Notes under the pieces: model-generated
Seen by the model: the letters and a program-made list of their open reading frames with translations, nothing else
The model's database searches: none
What the model was told of the DNA's origin: nothing
Made by a program: the position numbers and the translations under genes
Assembly (NCBI GenBank): GCA_029582265.1
Contig: CM055816.1
Coordinates: forward strand, 36,578,220 to 36,642,219
Source of the DNA: Zoroaster sp. YZ-2022
Lineage: Eukaryota > Echinodermata > Asteroidea > Forcipulatida > Zoroasteridae
Direction of reading: 5' to 3'
DNA length: 64,000 bases
In this document: in pieces, positions 1 to 11,560 of the stretch
Position numbering within the stretch: position 1 is the first letter of the stretch
Layout of the letters: each line of letters starts with the position of its first letter

Positions 1-445
1 TCCTTCATACAGATCGATTGTCTACAAAAACACATACTTGCAAACTTCAGATGAACTTGGCATATACTTAACATGTAGTTGAAACATAATTTGTGACGTC
101 ATTATTAGGTCATCAGATATCGAATTACGATAAATCAAAGTTTAATAATTAAAAAATCATATCTCAACAACCAGAAGGGGTATATTCACAATTGTTGTAC
201 CATTGTACAGATGTTAATTTTCAACAAATATTTACAAAAAGGTGACCGCAATTTGACCTTGCTTACTGTCCAAACTGGAAGTCAAAGTTTAATATTAAAA
301 AAATCATATATCAACAACCACAAGAGGTAAATTAAATGTTTTGAACCGTTGTACTGATCGTTAATTGTCAAAAAATATTTACAAAAAGGTGACCCCAATT
401 TGACCTTTACTTCCTGTCCAAACCGGAAGTCAAAGTTTAATTTTT
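1..445 (+). mobile_element. Helentron-like element, partial (left edge)
   Basis: The window opens inside the conserved head shared by this family (GATCGATTGTCTAC, then GTGACGTCATTATTAGGTC near 92). Three tandem monomers follow, each with TTTGACCTT, a TCCTGTCC-like core and GGAAGTCAAAG. No 3' hairpin or CTAG terminus is present. The body runs straight into the 5' tip of the next element near 446, so this copy is 3'-truncated or was invaded. No coding sequence is visible. Confidence 0.75.
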
Positions 446-590
446 AGGTGGGTATGCACCCGAAACACCTATTGTTTTTGTTCGGTTTTTTTTTTTTTCT
501 TCTTCTCTGGATAGATTGTCTACAAAAAACACATACTTGCAAACTTCACATGAACTTCAAACTTGGCATATACTTAGAACTTAACACGTA

Positions 591-1378
591 AACACCTCAA
601 AAAAAGAAAGTCCCCACCTGTATGTTTTAACAATATTTTTAAATTTTACAGACTTATGAGCATAAACATGATATGACGATTTAGCCTGATCATGGACACA
701 CATGTTGCAAGCAAGATTTGTGCGGATAACGTTGCGCATCAGTGCACACAACTCGGTTGAATGTGTGGGGGTACCTGTTCATTTCTCACAACTTTGCATT
801 GTGGCTCAAAATAACGCCCCTGAACTCAAGCAAAATGGGTTATCCCTTTTGTCATCAGCTTTATTGACCAATACTTAAGACATAAGCAGCATGTTGGGTT
901 TGTTCAGTAAGGGGTATAACCGCCACGATTGTCGATTGCTGCCCGACACCTTCGGTGCATACTGTTTATGAGGCGACGGATGCGGACCTGGGCAATACCG
1001 TTGCCTCATAAACAGTATGCACCGAAGGTGTGGGGCAGCAATCGACAATCGTGGCGGTTATACCCCTTACTGAACAAACCCAACATGCTGCTGTCTGGTC
1101 AATAAAGCTGATGACAAAAGGGATAACCCATTTTGCTTGAGTTCAGGGGCGTTATTTTGAGCCACAATGCGAAGTTGTGAGAAATGAACAGGTACCCCCA
1201 CACAATCAACCGAGTTGTGTGCACTGATGCGCAACGTTATCCGCACAAATCTTGCTTGCAACATGTGTGTCCATGATCAGGCTAAATCGTCATATCATGT
1301 TTACGCTCATAAGTCTCTAAAATTTAACAATATTTTTAAAACATACAGGTGATGGGGACTTTCTTTTTTTGAGGTGTT
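591..1378. mobile_element. Snap-back MITE with TA target duplication
   Basis: This 788 bp element is almost entirely one inverted repeat. Arms 591-974 and 1003-1378 are near-identical apart from a small indel (about 8 bp) near 872 and scattered mismatches, and the loop is 28 bases. The termini are AACACCTCAAAAAAAG and its complement. It is flanked by TA at 589-590 and 1379-1380. The uninterrupted site (CACGTAGATGAAAC) occurs in many other heads in this window, which confirms the boundaries. A TA duplication fits a Tc1/mariner-type non-autonomous element. The 65-codon frame on the - strand is incidental. Confidence 0.9.
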
Positions 1379-1694
1379 TAGATGAAACATAATTTGTGAC
1401 GTCATGATTAGGTCATCAGATATCGAATTACGATAATTCAAAGTTTAATCATTTAAAAAAATCACATCAAGGGATCAGAAAAATCAATAAAATTACTGAT
1501 TTAGTCGGGGGAAAATATGTAGTTTATCATGAGTGTAAAGAGTGTGAAATATGTGACATTAGAGACGAGGATATGTTTGAGTTTGATATTTATTTGTACT
1601 GAAAACACGACATTTTTGTAAAAAAAGAAACACTTTTCGTGAATATTTACGTGCAATATGTTATTTCCACTACGTCCGCAATACTCAATGGAGT

Positions 1695-1710
1695 GGGCGG
1701 GGCATATAAA
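1695..1710 (+). promoter_or_regulatory. GC box plus TATA box (possible core promoter)
   Basis: GGGCGGGG is followed two bases later by TATAAA, in a block (about 1440-1930) that reappears in element E3 at 9180-9570 with the same motif pair at 9437-9453. Spacing and order resemble an RNA polymerase II core promoter. Whether it drives transcription is inference. Confidence 0.35.
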
Positions 1711-3319
1711 ACAGTCCAGCCGGCCGGCGGAACGGAAATACTGTTTGTCGCCCTCAATCGGCAGAAACAGATACTGAAATATTAATTACAATACAAATCA
1801 TCCAGCGTCCATTTTAGCGTTTAGCGAGTGCTACGGTTTTATTTCCTGATTTACTCGGAAAGAAATTGTATTTTTATGAAAAGTGTGAAATATGTGATAT
1901 TACTGATGAGGAAATTGTTTGAGTTTGACATTAGTTTGGGCAGGAAGTAAAGGTCAAATTGGTGTTACCTTTGTGTAAATATTTTTGTCCTTCAGACGAT
2001 CGATTATCTACAAAAAATACATACTTCCAAACTTCAGATGAACTTGAAACTTGGCACATACTTAGAACTTAACACGTAGATGAAACATGAGTTTGTGACG
2101 TCATGATGAGGTCATCAGATATCGAATTACGATAAATCAAAGTTTAATATTTAAAAAAAATTATATCTCAACAACCACAAGAGGTAAATTGACATTTTTT
2201 ACACTAATGTAAAAAATAAGAAAACAAAAAACCTATACAAAACCATGATTTTCTGAAAGTTGATACCTTTTTGGTTATGGCACATGTCTTTGTTTTTGTT
2301 CAAGTCACTGCGCATTGTTGCGCAAGAGGTTTTTTTGAAAGGGGGTCATTGCAGATTTCATTAGTCTGATTGACTGAGGCAAGGTGGGTATTCCATGCTT
2401 GGGTTTCACCACAGAATTATCAGGATGTTGTTTAGATTTTGTGATAGACATGTCAGTTTATTGACCATCATCATCATCATCATCAATCAACGTAAAAAAA
2501 TAATATCATTGTCTGTTATCAGTATTGACATTAAAGTTAGCAATGTATGCTTTTGAATTTATTTTTGTTCATTTTATTATGTTGAATTGTGACATACATT
2601 TTTTCTTTTTTTTATATAGAATGTAACTTTTGTTTATATAGAGTGTAACTTGTCTCATTTCCTCCAAAAAATATAAAAAACCATTGACCTTAACCTAATT
2701 AACCTTAACATTATATGAACTTAAAACTTGATACATAGTTAGAACTTCACAATTGGAAAAAAGGTGGGGCCTACTCAGAAGCATCTCCGTATAACATCCC
2801 GTTTGAGGAGTATTATAGCAGTATCAACACCACGCGTCGCATTCAGGGTATGAAACTTTACACGATGGTTAGAATGCCCACTAGCAACGTGTTTGAGTAA
2901 CATGAAACCTTCACTCGTCCCCACTGCCTTAAAATGTCAGTCTAATCAAAATTGTTGTATATTATCGCCAAATCGTATCTCAACAACCACATGAGGTAAA
3001 TTGAAATTTTTGTACCATTGTACAGATTGTTAATTGTCAAAAGTATTTACACAAAGGTGACCCCAATTTGACCTTACTTCCTGTCCAAACAGGAAGTCAA
3101 AGTTTAATATTAAAATAATTTCTAAATTCAATATTGTATTGTATTCAAATAAACTTCTCGCGACAACTTCAACAGAAGTTAACATTGGACTTCTCCAACA
3201 CTTCGAATTGATGACGTAACCATTTTAACTTCAACCGAACACCTTGTTTTTGTTGTGACAAAAACTTATATCTAGTTAGGTGTTCGGGTATGTACCCGAA
3301 ACACCTATTGTTTTTGTTC

Positions 3320-3351
<32 letters not shown>

Positions 3352-4689
3352 CTTCTCCTTCTTTTCCGGATAGATTGTCTACAAAAAATACATACTTGCA
3401 AACTTCACATGAACTTCAAACTTGGCATATACTTAGAACATAACACGTAGATGAAACTAGAGTTGTAACGTCATGATTAGGTCATCAGATATCGATTTTC
3501 GATAGATCAAACTAATATCTAAAACGTTTCACTTACGTTTCACCTCTGTTGGTGAATCTAAATCAGCTCTGGTCGTGCTCATTATGTATGCATGTTTAAG
3601 GAATTGAGCATTTACGCTTCGGAAATGCAATTGACTCGGCTATCGTGACCCCTGAAAAATTTGTGTTTCTGATCAATTTGTTTCGCATAATGTATTATGT
3701 GATTGACTAAAATCCTTTTTAGTTTTTTTTTTTATGTCAGCATAATCTATTTATTCTGAAAAAGGTCACTTTATTAATAGCTCTTTTCGAGGTCGTTGAA
3801 TCGATTAACTGGCACATGTTTCAACAGTTGGGTGCATGCAGATCTGCGGAGAAAACCTTCCACAAAAGCGAGTTTTTCACTATTTTCTGAATTTTTCCTA
3901 TCACCAGTGGATGTTTCATCGTTGAAAACGGACATTATTATGCACACTTAATTGGAGGTAAGTCTGGGCAATGATAAATTTACGAGAATCTTTGATTTAA
4001 AAATAAGCATTTTAACCGGCTTCAGACATGTCAGATGTGTTGTAACGCGTTGGTTGATGCATACATAGCATGCATAGGTTGATCAGTCAGTAATGTGTAC
4101 GGTATGGGCGCCAGTGAATGGTACTAGTACTTTAAACGTTGGGACTAATTTAGCGGGTACCCGGTTTTATGTAAACAAAAGTATGCTTAAAATTATTACG
4201 TGGGTTTTTCCTCCATGACTCTTTTGAAATACTTAGACTAGTGCCTAGTGCCTAGTGATGGTAAATAGTCTGTAACGTTAGAGTGAAGCCTAGGCATGAG
4301 TACAATTAGTTAAATTTTAAACAAAAATTATGCTAACGTTAGATGTGTTATCAATAGGATGTACTCAGTGTACTAATAATGTCTAATGATGTTAGCTCTG
4401 TGAAATTAAATAATTGATTAATTTAAACAAACAAATAAATAGTCTGAACAGTGAACAACAATGTTTAAGGGCTGAAAACATTAAAAACATTAGTACAGCT
4501 GAACATGTCTCACCAATGTCATGCATGTATTAATACATGCAGGTACTTTGTAAATTATGTATGTCGCAATATTCTCAGACAAGTCGGAGTTTATTAGCAA
4601 AGGTACATTTTAAATAATTTTGGTTGACACTAATAATATTTACAACAACAATCATGACATTTAGGGAAAGCTTGTAGCTTTGCATGTTG

Positions 4690-4860
4690 AAGAAGATAAG
4701 TAAGACTAATTGCAGTGACACCATGTGGAATACGCTAGTGAGTAGTAATTAGTTCTGAAAAGTATGCTCTGATTGTCCTCAGGATTTACTACTCAATAGA
4801 GAATTTCACATGGTGTCACCGTAATTAGTCTTGCTTAATCATGAAATTTAACAAGTATCA
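4690..4860 (-). repeat. Short repeat with hammerhead-like core, copy 1
   Basis: An inverted repeat built on GTGACACCATGTG (near 4718 and 4811) flanks a core that reads, on the - strand, CCTGAGGACAATCAGAGCAT. Homologous copies lie at 43750-43950 (the mirror copy of this one) and 54882-55110. The core resembles the CTGANGA / stem II / GAAA layout of hammerhead ribozymes found in Penelope-like elements, but this copy is degenerate. Confidence 0.4.
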
Positions 4861-4963
4861 TTTATGATACTTTTCAGAATTTGTGATCACATGAAATCAT
4901 GAAATGGTTTTGAATACAACAAAATAAAACATGCTTATTTTGAGCTTAATTTTCTTTTCACAG

Positions 4964-5059
4964 CTGATCTTCCTAGATGGAACTCCCTCAATTCTGGTGT
5001 GGCGACGATGGTTTGATCACTGTATGGGAACATTGCAAACAGTAGGATTAGCTGCAAAG
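4964..5059 (+). pseudogene. Possible captured exon (unidentified gene)
   Basis: A 96-base segment is bounded by a good acceptor (TTTTCTTTTCACAG) and a consensus donor (AAAG|GTAAGAG). One frame is open for all 32 codons, beginning LIFLDGTPS and ending GLAAK. The mirror copy at 43536-43630 keeps both splice sites but has net indels of +2 and -3, shifting the frame, so at least one copy is not coding. I do not recognise the product. It looks like a host exon carried by a Helentron-like element. Confidence 0.45.
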
Positions 5060-5764
5060 GTAAGAGTTATGTCATATTAGGAAACAGTCCGGCAATGGGT
5101 TAGAAATGAACAGACTTTACAGATACTTTTATTGTTTTAAGTAGCAAACTCTTCGTATGTGTAAAACCGTACCATGGAATTGCTGTAAAGGGAAGTTACA
5201 ACAACGGTAAATCTAAAAACCTATAAATCAATCATCCTGAGAAATGATTTGGTTTTCATGTTAGAGAAAAGAGGAATCGTTGTCAAAAACGGAAAAAACA
5301 TGTAACAGTTTTTGTTTATATTTTTTACAAGGATGTGTTAACTACCATAGTCCAATGTTGTACATTCCCTTTATTTTTATATTGCATTTTTAGATATATG
5401 GACCCCAAAATGTAAGTAAATAAGGCCCTGAACTATTATTTGACCGATGAAAGATTTTCTAGAGATTTGATGTAACAGTGAAAAACCACAAATAATACAC
5501 GAGGTAGTGCATCCCATGTGTATGTATACATACATGTACATGTAGGCCTACATATGTGTAAAACAATGTTTTTTCTTATTTTTGACAGATCTTTATGCAT
5601 GCCCTTATTCCTGGTATTGTGGTGGTGTGATGGCACTGCATGATGCTTAACAACTTTTGCAGAGGATCTTTCATTCCGTGAACTTCACGTCCTGCCATGT
5701 TGAATTCAGTATGTACCAGCTTGCCACCTTATGGCACTTCCAGTAGACCAATTTCTACTTTATA

Positions 5765-6585
5765 CACTCCTCAAAATAAAATAAGGGTCAAAAGTATTTT
5801 TGTGAAAAATGTTGAACAAGTCAGGACATAGAAACATTTTTAGTAAGGGTAATGGGCTAAAGGTTGCTCCGCAACATTTTAAGCACTTTTCACATGGTTT
5901 GCATGTCTATTGGCTTAGAAACTGACAGATCATGTGACAAGACACAAAAATGCTGATAACAGGTTCATGATGTCGCAATCAAGTTTGGCACATCTGCTTT
6001 ATTTCTTTTGTGGGGTGTTACTGAGATGTTGTCAACAGGATTCAACACTGGGTACACAGTACAGTCCATGAGGAGGCGTTGTACGGAATGTGTGCGAGTC
6101 AGGGGTCATGCAACCTCATACTGACATTAACTTTAAGTCTCAAAACATACAGAAATAATGTTGATTTGCCAAAGTTTATGACGGAGAGAATATCACTGGT
6201 GGGAAAGCCTTCAAAATAGGGAGGGGGCTCAAGGGGTCCCCTCATCCCTACAGCTTCCATGCTGGTTAACCCACTGTTTAACTTTACTCTATCAAGTGCA
6301 GAATCCTATTGATTATGTGTGGGGAATCTCATTAAGTCTTGAAGAAAAATAAAGCAGATGTGCCAAACTTGATTGTGACATCATGAACCTGTTATCAGCA
6401 TTTTTGTGTCTTGTCACATGATCTGTCAGTTTCTAAGCCAATAGACATGCAAACCATGTGAAAAGTGCTTAAAATGTTGCAGAGCAACCTTTAGCCCATT
6501 ACCCTTACTAAAAATGTTTCTATGTCCTGACTTGGTCAACATTTTCACAAAAATACTTTTGACCCTTATTTTATTTTGAGGAGTG
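5765..6585. mobile_element. TA-flanked MITE with ~240 bp inverted termini
   Basis: The termini CACTCCTCAAAATAAAA are inverted, and the arms (5765 to about 6006 and about 6345-6585) are nearly identical over roughly 240 bp. TA duplications lie at 5763-5764 and 6586-6587. The mirror copy of E2 reads CTTTATACATACATG without interruption (complement of about 42820-42840), an exact empty site with a single TA. It is therefore a Tc1/mariner-type non-autonomous insertion made after the two copies separated. The centre (6007-6344) has no recognisable gene. Confidence 0.92.
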
Positions 6586-8143
6586 TACATACATGTAAAT
6601 GTAGCTTTGGGCCAATGTTGATTCGAGAGAAACTTCAGTAAATTCAGTAAATCAGGAGTACAATGTCTGTGTCAAAACAGCATGGAGTCAAGGAGTTGAA
6701 CAATTGTAATATCTTGAGTGTAGGAAAAACTGAACAATATCCGTACTATTGCGCGGGATTTCTGTAAAAAGAGGATGTGAATGATAAATCTGATGTCGCG
6801 TACATCTGCAAACATTTGAACTAAACCTGTCCTAAATCAATGCACTATGACATTCAAGTTAATCGTCCTTTTGGAGCTAAACACTGTTCATCAGTACATC
6901 ATTGTTATCATTCAAAATATTCTTGAAAATATTTTTCTGTGTACTCACCTAGCCCAATATCAGTGCTGCTTAGTTTATAGTTATACCCATGAACTTGTTT
7001 TGTGTGGGCTGGGTGAAATAACTTTTGTGGTATCAAAAACGTAAGCACTTAATGTGATTAAACTTGCATAGCCAGGTTAATTTATGATGTATTATTTGAA
7101 AATAAAGGGTTTTTATGCACTGTTCAGTACCTGAAAGTTATGTTCGCATAAAGACTGCAGACTAGACTGAGGTAAACAAAGACAGATATGACATGTGAAT
7201 ATAAAGATTGTACCCATCTCTACCAAACATTTCAAAATTAATATGTGACAATGTTGCCAGAGAAAATATTATAGGGCTGTGATTCCTTTTTAAAAATTAC
7301 TATTTTTGTGATAGTAAAAACAAAAGAACTGAAAGTTAGGAAAAGAAAATTGAAATAAATGTAAGAAGATGTGAATCAAAAGTACTCCCATGACTTATTT
7401 ATTGTATGTGTAAAACTGTACCATGAAATTGCTGTAAAGGGAAGTTACAACAATGGTAAATCTAAAACCTATAAATCAATCATGGACCCCAAAGTGTAAG
7501 TAAATAGGCCCTGAACTACTTGACAAATGAAAGATTTTCTAGATATTTGATGTAACAATGAAGAACTGTTCATTAACGTGAATGTATTGTATGTAAAATA
7601 CATGTACTCAACGTGTGTGTTGTATATACAGTATGTACTGTGATTATTACTGAGCTCAATATTGTCACGATTTGTATGTACATGTATGTGTGTACGGTAC
7701 ATACGTACACGCGCGCTATAATGCGACTATGCACACACATGATGCAGACTAGCCGCGCACTGTGTAGATTCACGTAAGCACACGACCCGTATTTTAGGAC
7801 TGAAAAAGTCGTTTATATTGAAAATTTCTGTCATTGCCCACAAATCAAACAAGCTAAAAGATATGAAATATGTAGTTTCTAAATGAATGCGTCTTCATTT
7901 TCCAATTCAAAAATTCCAATCTATAAAAAAGAAAAAAATGAAGGTTTAGTATAATTTGTTATTATTTTTTGCTATAGCAGTACTGGCATTTCAGTCCAAG
8001 AGAAGGGGTGTACCTTTCCAATCCATGTCAGTTAAACATTTATTTAAATCTAAGACCTTACCCATATTTTCAACATCTTGCAACTTCAGATATGCAGAAT
8101 TGATGCTGGGTGTGATTTTTGACATAATGAAGCACCAGTCGTC

Positions 8144-8357
8144 AGTCAATGGAATTGGTAATTTGGGCCCCTTATACTTTTATTGCTTGTTTGCCCCTCC
8201 CCTTCCCTAGTTCTTGGATTCTATAGTGCTGCAATGATAGACCAAAGAATTTTAGAAAGCAAATGTGTTGGTTCATCACCAGTGGCAGTATGCCATCACC
8301 AAGAACTTGGGGGGAGGGGCAGACATTTTATTCCAAAATTACCGATTCCAATGATAA
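8144..8357. repeat. Imperfect inverted repeat
   Basis: GGAATTGGTAATTTGG near 8151 pairs with CCAAAATTACCGATTCC near 8333. CCCCTCCCC...TAGTTCTTGG near 8195 pairs with CCAAGAACTTGGGGGGAGGG near 8299. The mirror copy holds the same structure (about 41040-41260). It may be an old MITE. The open frames that cross it are not supported as genes. Confidence 0.6.
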
Positions 8358-9436
8358 CCTCTGAATGTCACCCATTCTGAACTGTCACTAAATCGTACAT
8401 ACAGAGCGTACATTTATTATAAATGCAGATTGATTCTGTTTTGTTGTCAACAAAGGATCATGGTTGGGTTCATTTACACTGAAGTCATTTCACTTGTTAC
8501 ATGCGTAAGACCATGTACACTAATTTCTAGATTGGTTACAAGTAGGTTAAACAGGTCAACAAAGTGGTTTCAATCGATTGTGGGGGTGTGGGAGTGTGTA
8601 TAACCACAAAAGTCAAGTCATGAAACCCAACAGACAGTTAAAATTTACAAGCACCCATACAACTCTTTGATTATTTCAATGTCTAACAATTTATGTACAA
8701 AATGGCATCTGATATTTAGGTTGTAATTCTGTAATATGGATGCAGCTACAGACATTTTGCCAATCATGTGTACAACCTTGAAAATGTAAAAATCAATGTA
8801 GAATTTGTTTTCAAATTTTATAAATTATTTTTTAATTATTTGCAGTATAGGTGAAAACAAAGACAGTTTATAAGCATGTCACAATAAGGAGATGCTTGAT
8901 TACCTTTACCCTCCCGAACACCTAGTGTTTGTTCAAACAAACACTTAAGCTCTAGTTAGGTGTTCGAGCTACAGCGCGAGCACCTATTGTTTTTGTTCGG
9001 TTTTTTTCTTTCTTTTTTTTCTTCTCCTTCTTCTTCTCCGGATAGACTGTCTACAAAAAACACATACTTTCAAACTTCACATGAACTTGAAACTTGGCAT
9101 ATACTTAGAACTTAACACGTAGATGAAACAGAATTTGTGAGGTCATGATTAGGTAATCAGATATCGAATTACGATAATTCAAAGTTTAATCATTAAAAAA
9201 ATCATATCAAGGGCTCTGAAAAATCAATAAAATTACTGATTTAGTCGGGGAAAAATATGTAGTTTATCATGAGTGTAAAGAGTGTGAAATATGTGACATT
9301 AGAGACGAGGATATGTTTAAGTTTGATATTTATTTGTACTGAAAACACGACATTTTTGTAAAAAAAGAAACACACTTTTCTTGAAAATGTAGGCGCAATC
9401 TGTTATTTCCACTACGTCCGCAATACTCAATCGACT

Positions 9437-9453
9437 GGGCGGGGCATATAAAA
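9437..9453 (+). promoter_or_regulatory. GC box plus TATA box, second copy
   Basis: GGGCGGGG with TATAAAA two bases after it repeats the arrangement at 1695-1710 within the homologous block. The pair is kept although the surrounding sequence has diverged (the downstream segment is shortened here). Promoter activity is inferred from motif order only. Confidence 0.35.
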
Positions 9454-9725
9454 TAATCCGGCCGGTGGAATGGTATGTCGCCCTCAATCGGCAGAAACAG
9501 ATTTACTCAGAAAGAGTTTTTTTATGAAAATAAGAGTGTGAAATATGTGATATTACTGATGAACTCGTGCCAACTCGTACTCCAACCAACTCGTACTTCA
9601 ACCATGCTTCAACCAACATAGTCATAAAGGGTAGGTATCTTGAATTTAATTGTTAAGAGGATTTCCTGTATTTATCTTCGTGTTTTTATACAAGAAAAGC
9701 CATTTTTTAAGCGTGGGGTTGGCTG

Positions 9726-9762
9726 GTAGTACCATAGAGAAAGGATTTCTCTATGGTAGTAC
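9726..9762. repeat. Perfect 17 bp stem hairpin
   Basis: GTAGTACCATAGAGAAA and its exact complement are separated by three bases (GGA). It lies in the captured part of E3 in place of the sequence that follows the TTCGTGTTTTATA stretch in the related copies. Function unknown. It could be the scar of a small foldback insertion. Confidence 0.7.
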
Positions 9763-10424
9763 TAAGTACTACTACTAATGGTAACGTTAAACTTAATGTA
9801 GTTGCATTGTGCCTGTTTAGTGTTTAACTTAACGTTAACCTGAGTTATAAATGTGAACATACACTGTACTTTGGACAGTAAACAAGTCCCCTTTTCTAAC
9901 AAAATATGAACAGATGTCACTAAAATGTATTTAGAAATAGAATGTAAATAAGGATAGGAAAATTCAGTTGTTTAGGTTATGGCAATTTTCAGTTGAAATT
10001 TTATGCCATATTTTGTAATTTATGTTTTCTCCAAAAATCTTCAGTTTGTGCATAAATTAATGTCAAGTAGTGATTGTTTACTGCACTTTCCTTAATTTTT
10101 ACCCTTCTTCGATACAAATCAACTTACATAGACAATTATTTCACAGGAAAAATGCACAATATTCATGACACAATACATACTACTTGTATAAGTTGTTAGT
10201 CCTCCGTCCTGCTCCCTGGGGAGGCCTCTTTCAGACATCTCTCACATGAAATTATGAGACTCGGCAATTTCCTTAAATACCTTTCTCTTTTGATGTGAGT
10301 TTCATGCAAGAACATTTCTTTCATTTATTACACATTGTCAAGAATAATTGTGTGCAATTTTGAAAACAACCAATGCCCATTTCAATGGTCCAGCTACTCC
10401 AAAATTATACACTGTTTTCCCCAT

Positions 10425-10640
10425 TCATATTATAAATTAGAACTTCTTTGAATTTTCAAATACTTTATTCTTGGTCCATGTACTTGTAAAACCTTCTTAC
10501 TATTTTGTACAGCATGTTCACTGTGATGTATTATTTTCCTCATTCACATAAATTAGAACTTCTCTGAAGTTTCAAATACTTTATTCTTGGTCCAGGTACT
10601 TATAAAACTTTCCTATTATTATTTACAGCATGTTGACTCC
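10425..10640 (+). repeat. Tandem duplication of a splice-acceptor region
   Basis: Two copies of about 125 bp share ATTAGAACTTCT, CAAATACTTTATTCTTGGTC and a final TACAGCATGTT. Each copy ends in a pyrimidine-containing stretch and ACAG, so the acceptor of the exon at 10629 is present twice. It lies inside E3. Confidence 0.65.
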
Positions 10641-10765
10641 AATACATCATGGCTCAGACTAAGTTCCAGCCTACAGCACCCCGAGACAGCGTTGACACCA
10701 CATCCAAATGCAGTATCGTAACTGTTCAAGTCATCAACAATCTTCAGTTTGTAGGCTACACGATG
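10629..10765 (+). pseudogene. Possible captured first coding exon (unidentified)
   Basis: The acceptor ATTATTTACAG precedes a 20-base leader and an ATG at 10649. From there 39 codons are open (MAQTKFQPTAPRDSVD ... NLQFVGYTM) to a donor ATG|GTATGG, ending in phase 0. The composition (balanced, few Leu/Ser/Phe runs) differs from the AT-rich surroundings. I do not recognise the protein. The most likely source is a host gene fragment picked up by the element. Confidence 0.4.
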
Positions 10766-11527
10766 GTATGGTTTAACGTCTTACGTTAACAGATCGATCA
10801 TTTGAGAATCCGTGCACAATTAATGGAAATGGTCTTCATTACTTGGTTTCGTTTGAAGGTATGTAAACTTTCACATTTTTTATAGATGTATGTTCGTTTT
10901 AGTATAATTTTATAGATATTGATTACATAAAACCATGGTTAACGTTAAAAACCTTAGTGTGGCAATGGTATCACATGTGCCGCGCCTGAAGTGAAACAGG
11001 TCAACTCGTATGCGTGCTCGTACTTTTACCAATTCACACTTATTTTGGTCAACTCAACCCGGAAAAATATTTATTACTGAATATTTACTGGCATGCGTAA
11101 GGATTGACATCCGGTGGAGTACGCGTTGGTAAAAGTACAAGTTAATTTAGCTACGCTATAGTGTCTGTAGTTCCTCATAATAATAGTAGTACTTATGTCC
11201 TGTGTGGTGATGGCTGCATTGCAGTTTACTTTATACTAGCACTTAATTTTCTCACTAAAGTAGACCAGAAACAAATATCAGCACCTTTATTGAGATAATG
11301 AAACGGTCACATCATGGAGGAAGGAAGACATCACATGTAGTTCTATTCCATTGTAAAACCTAACTTAAAGGCATTGTTCTGAAGGGATCATTTTTCTGAA
11401 GTTACATCAATCCATCATCCTGATAATAACATATAAGGGCATTCTAAGTTATGTGTGTTTTGTTAGCATGACCCATTATTCTTCGTCCCATTTAATATTG
11501 TTTTTACATGATTCGTTTATATTTCAG

Positions 11528-11560
11528 ATCAACGATATCCATTTGTGCTACTGCTACAAG
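11528..11560 (+). pseudogene. Possible captured short exon (same gene fragment)
   Basis: ATATTTCAG precedes 33 bases coding INDIHLCYCYK in the phase left by the exon ending at 10765, followed by a GTGTGT donor. Micro-exons of this size exist, but with only 11 codons the call rests on splice signals and phase agreement alone. Confidence 0.25.

Larger units (their letters stand above)
446..3275 (+). mobile_element. Helentron-like element E1
   Basis: The 5' tip (GGGTATGCACCCGAAACACC then ATTGTTTTTGTTCGG) is followed by a T/C tract and the family head. A snap-back MITE interrupts the head at 591-1378. A second, truncated head begins near 1986. The 3' end has CGAACACCTT, the stem GTTTTTGT/ACAAAAAC, a 6-base spacer and CTAG at 3272-3275, the layout expected of a Helitron 3' end. 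Only one full monomer lies near the 3' end (2980-3110). Between 2200 and 2950 there is anonymous AT-rich sequence with a (CAT)n run near 2463. No Rep/helicase ORF is visible, so it is non-autonomous. Confidence 0.75.
3276..8955 (+). mobile_element. Helentron-like element E2 with captured sequence (5.7 kb)
   Basis: It starts right after the CTAG of E1 with TTAGGTGTTCGGG, has a T/C tract (3323-3368) and the conserved head to about 3600, and then about 5.2 kb of sequence unlike the other elements except its inverted copy at 38613-45437. The 3' end is CGAACACCT, the stem AGTGTTTGTT/AACAAACACT, then TAAGCT and CTAG at 8952-8955. It lacks the monomer array. Inside lie a possible captured exon (4964-5059), a hammerhead-like repeat (about 4690-4850), a TA MITE (5765-6585) absent from the inverted copy, and an imperfect inverted repeat (8144-8357). 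No other gene is recognisable in 3600-8900. Confidence 0.75.

Noticed and set aside
1067..1264. 65-codon - strand frame in the first MITE
   Set aside because: Lies within one arm of a snap-back element and has no features of a protein; the partner arm does not keep it.
7956..8210. 84-codon frame present in both E2 and R8 (begins MLLFFAIAVLAFQ)
   Set aside because: Preserved because the two copies are recent duplicates. The differences seen are mostly amino-acid changing, part lies in an inverted repeat, and no splice or start context supports it.
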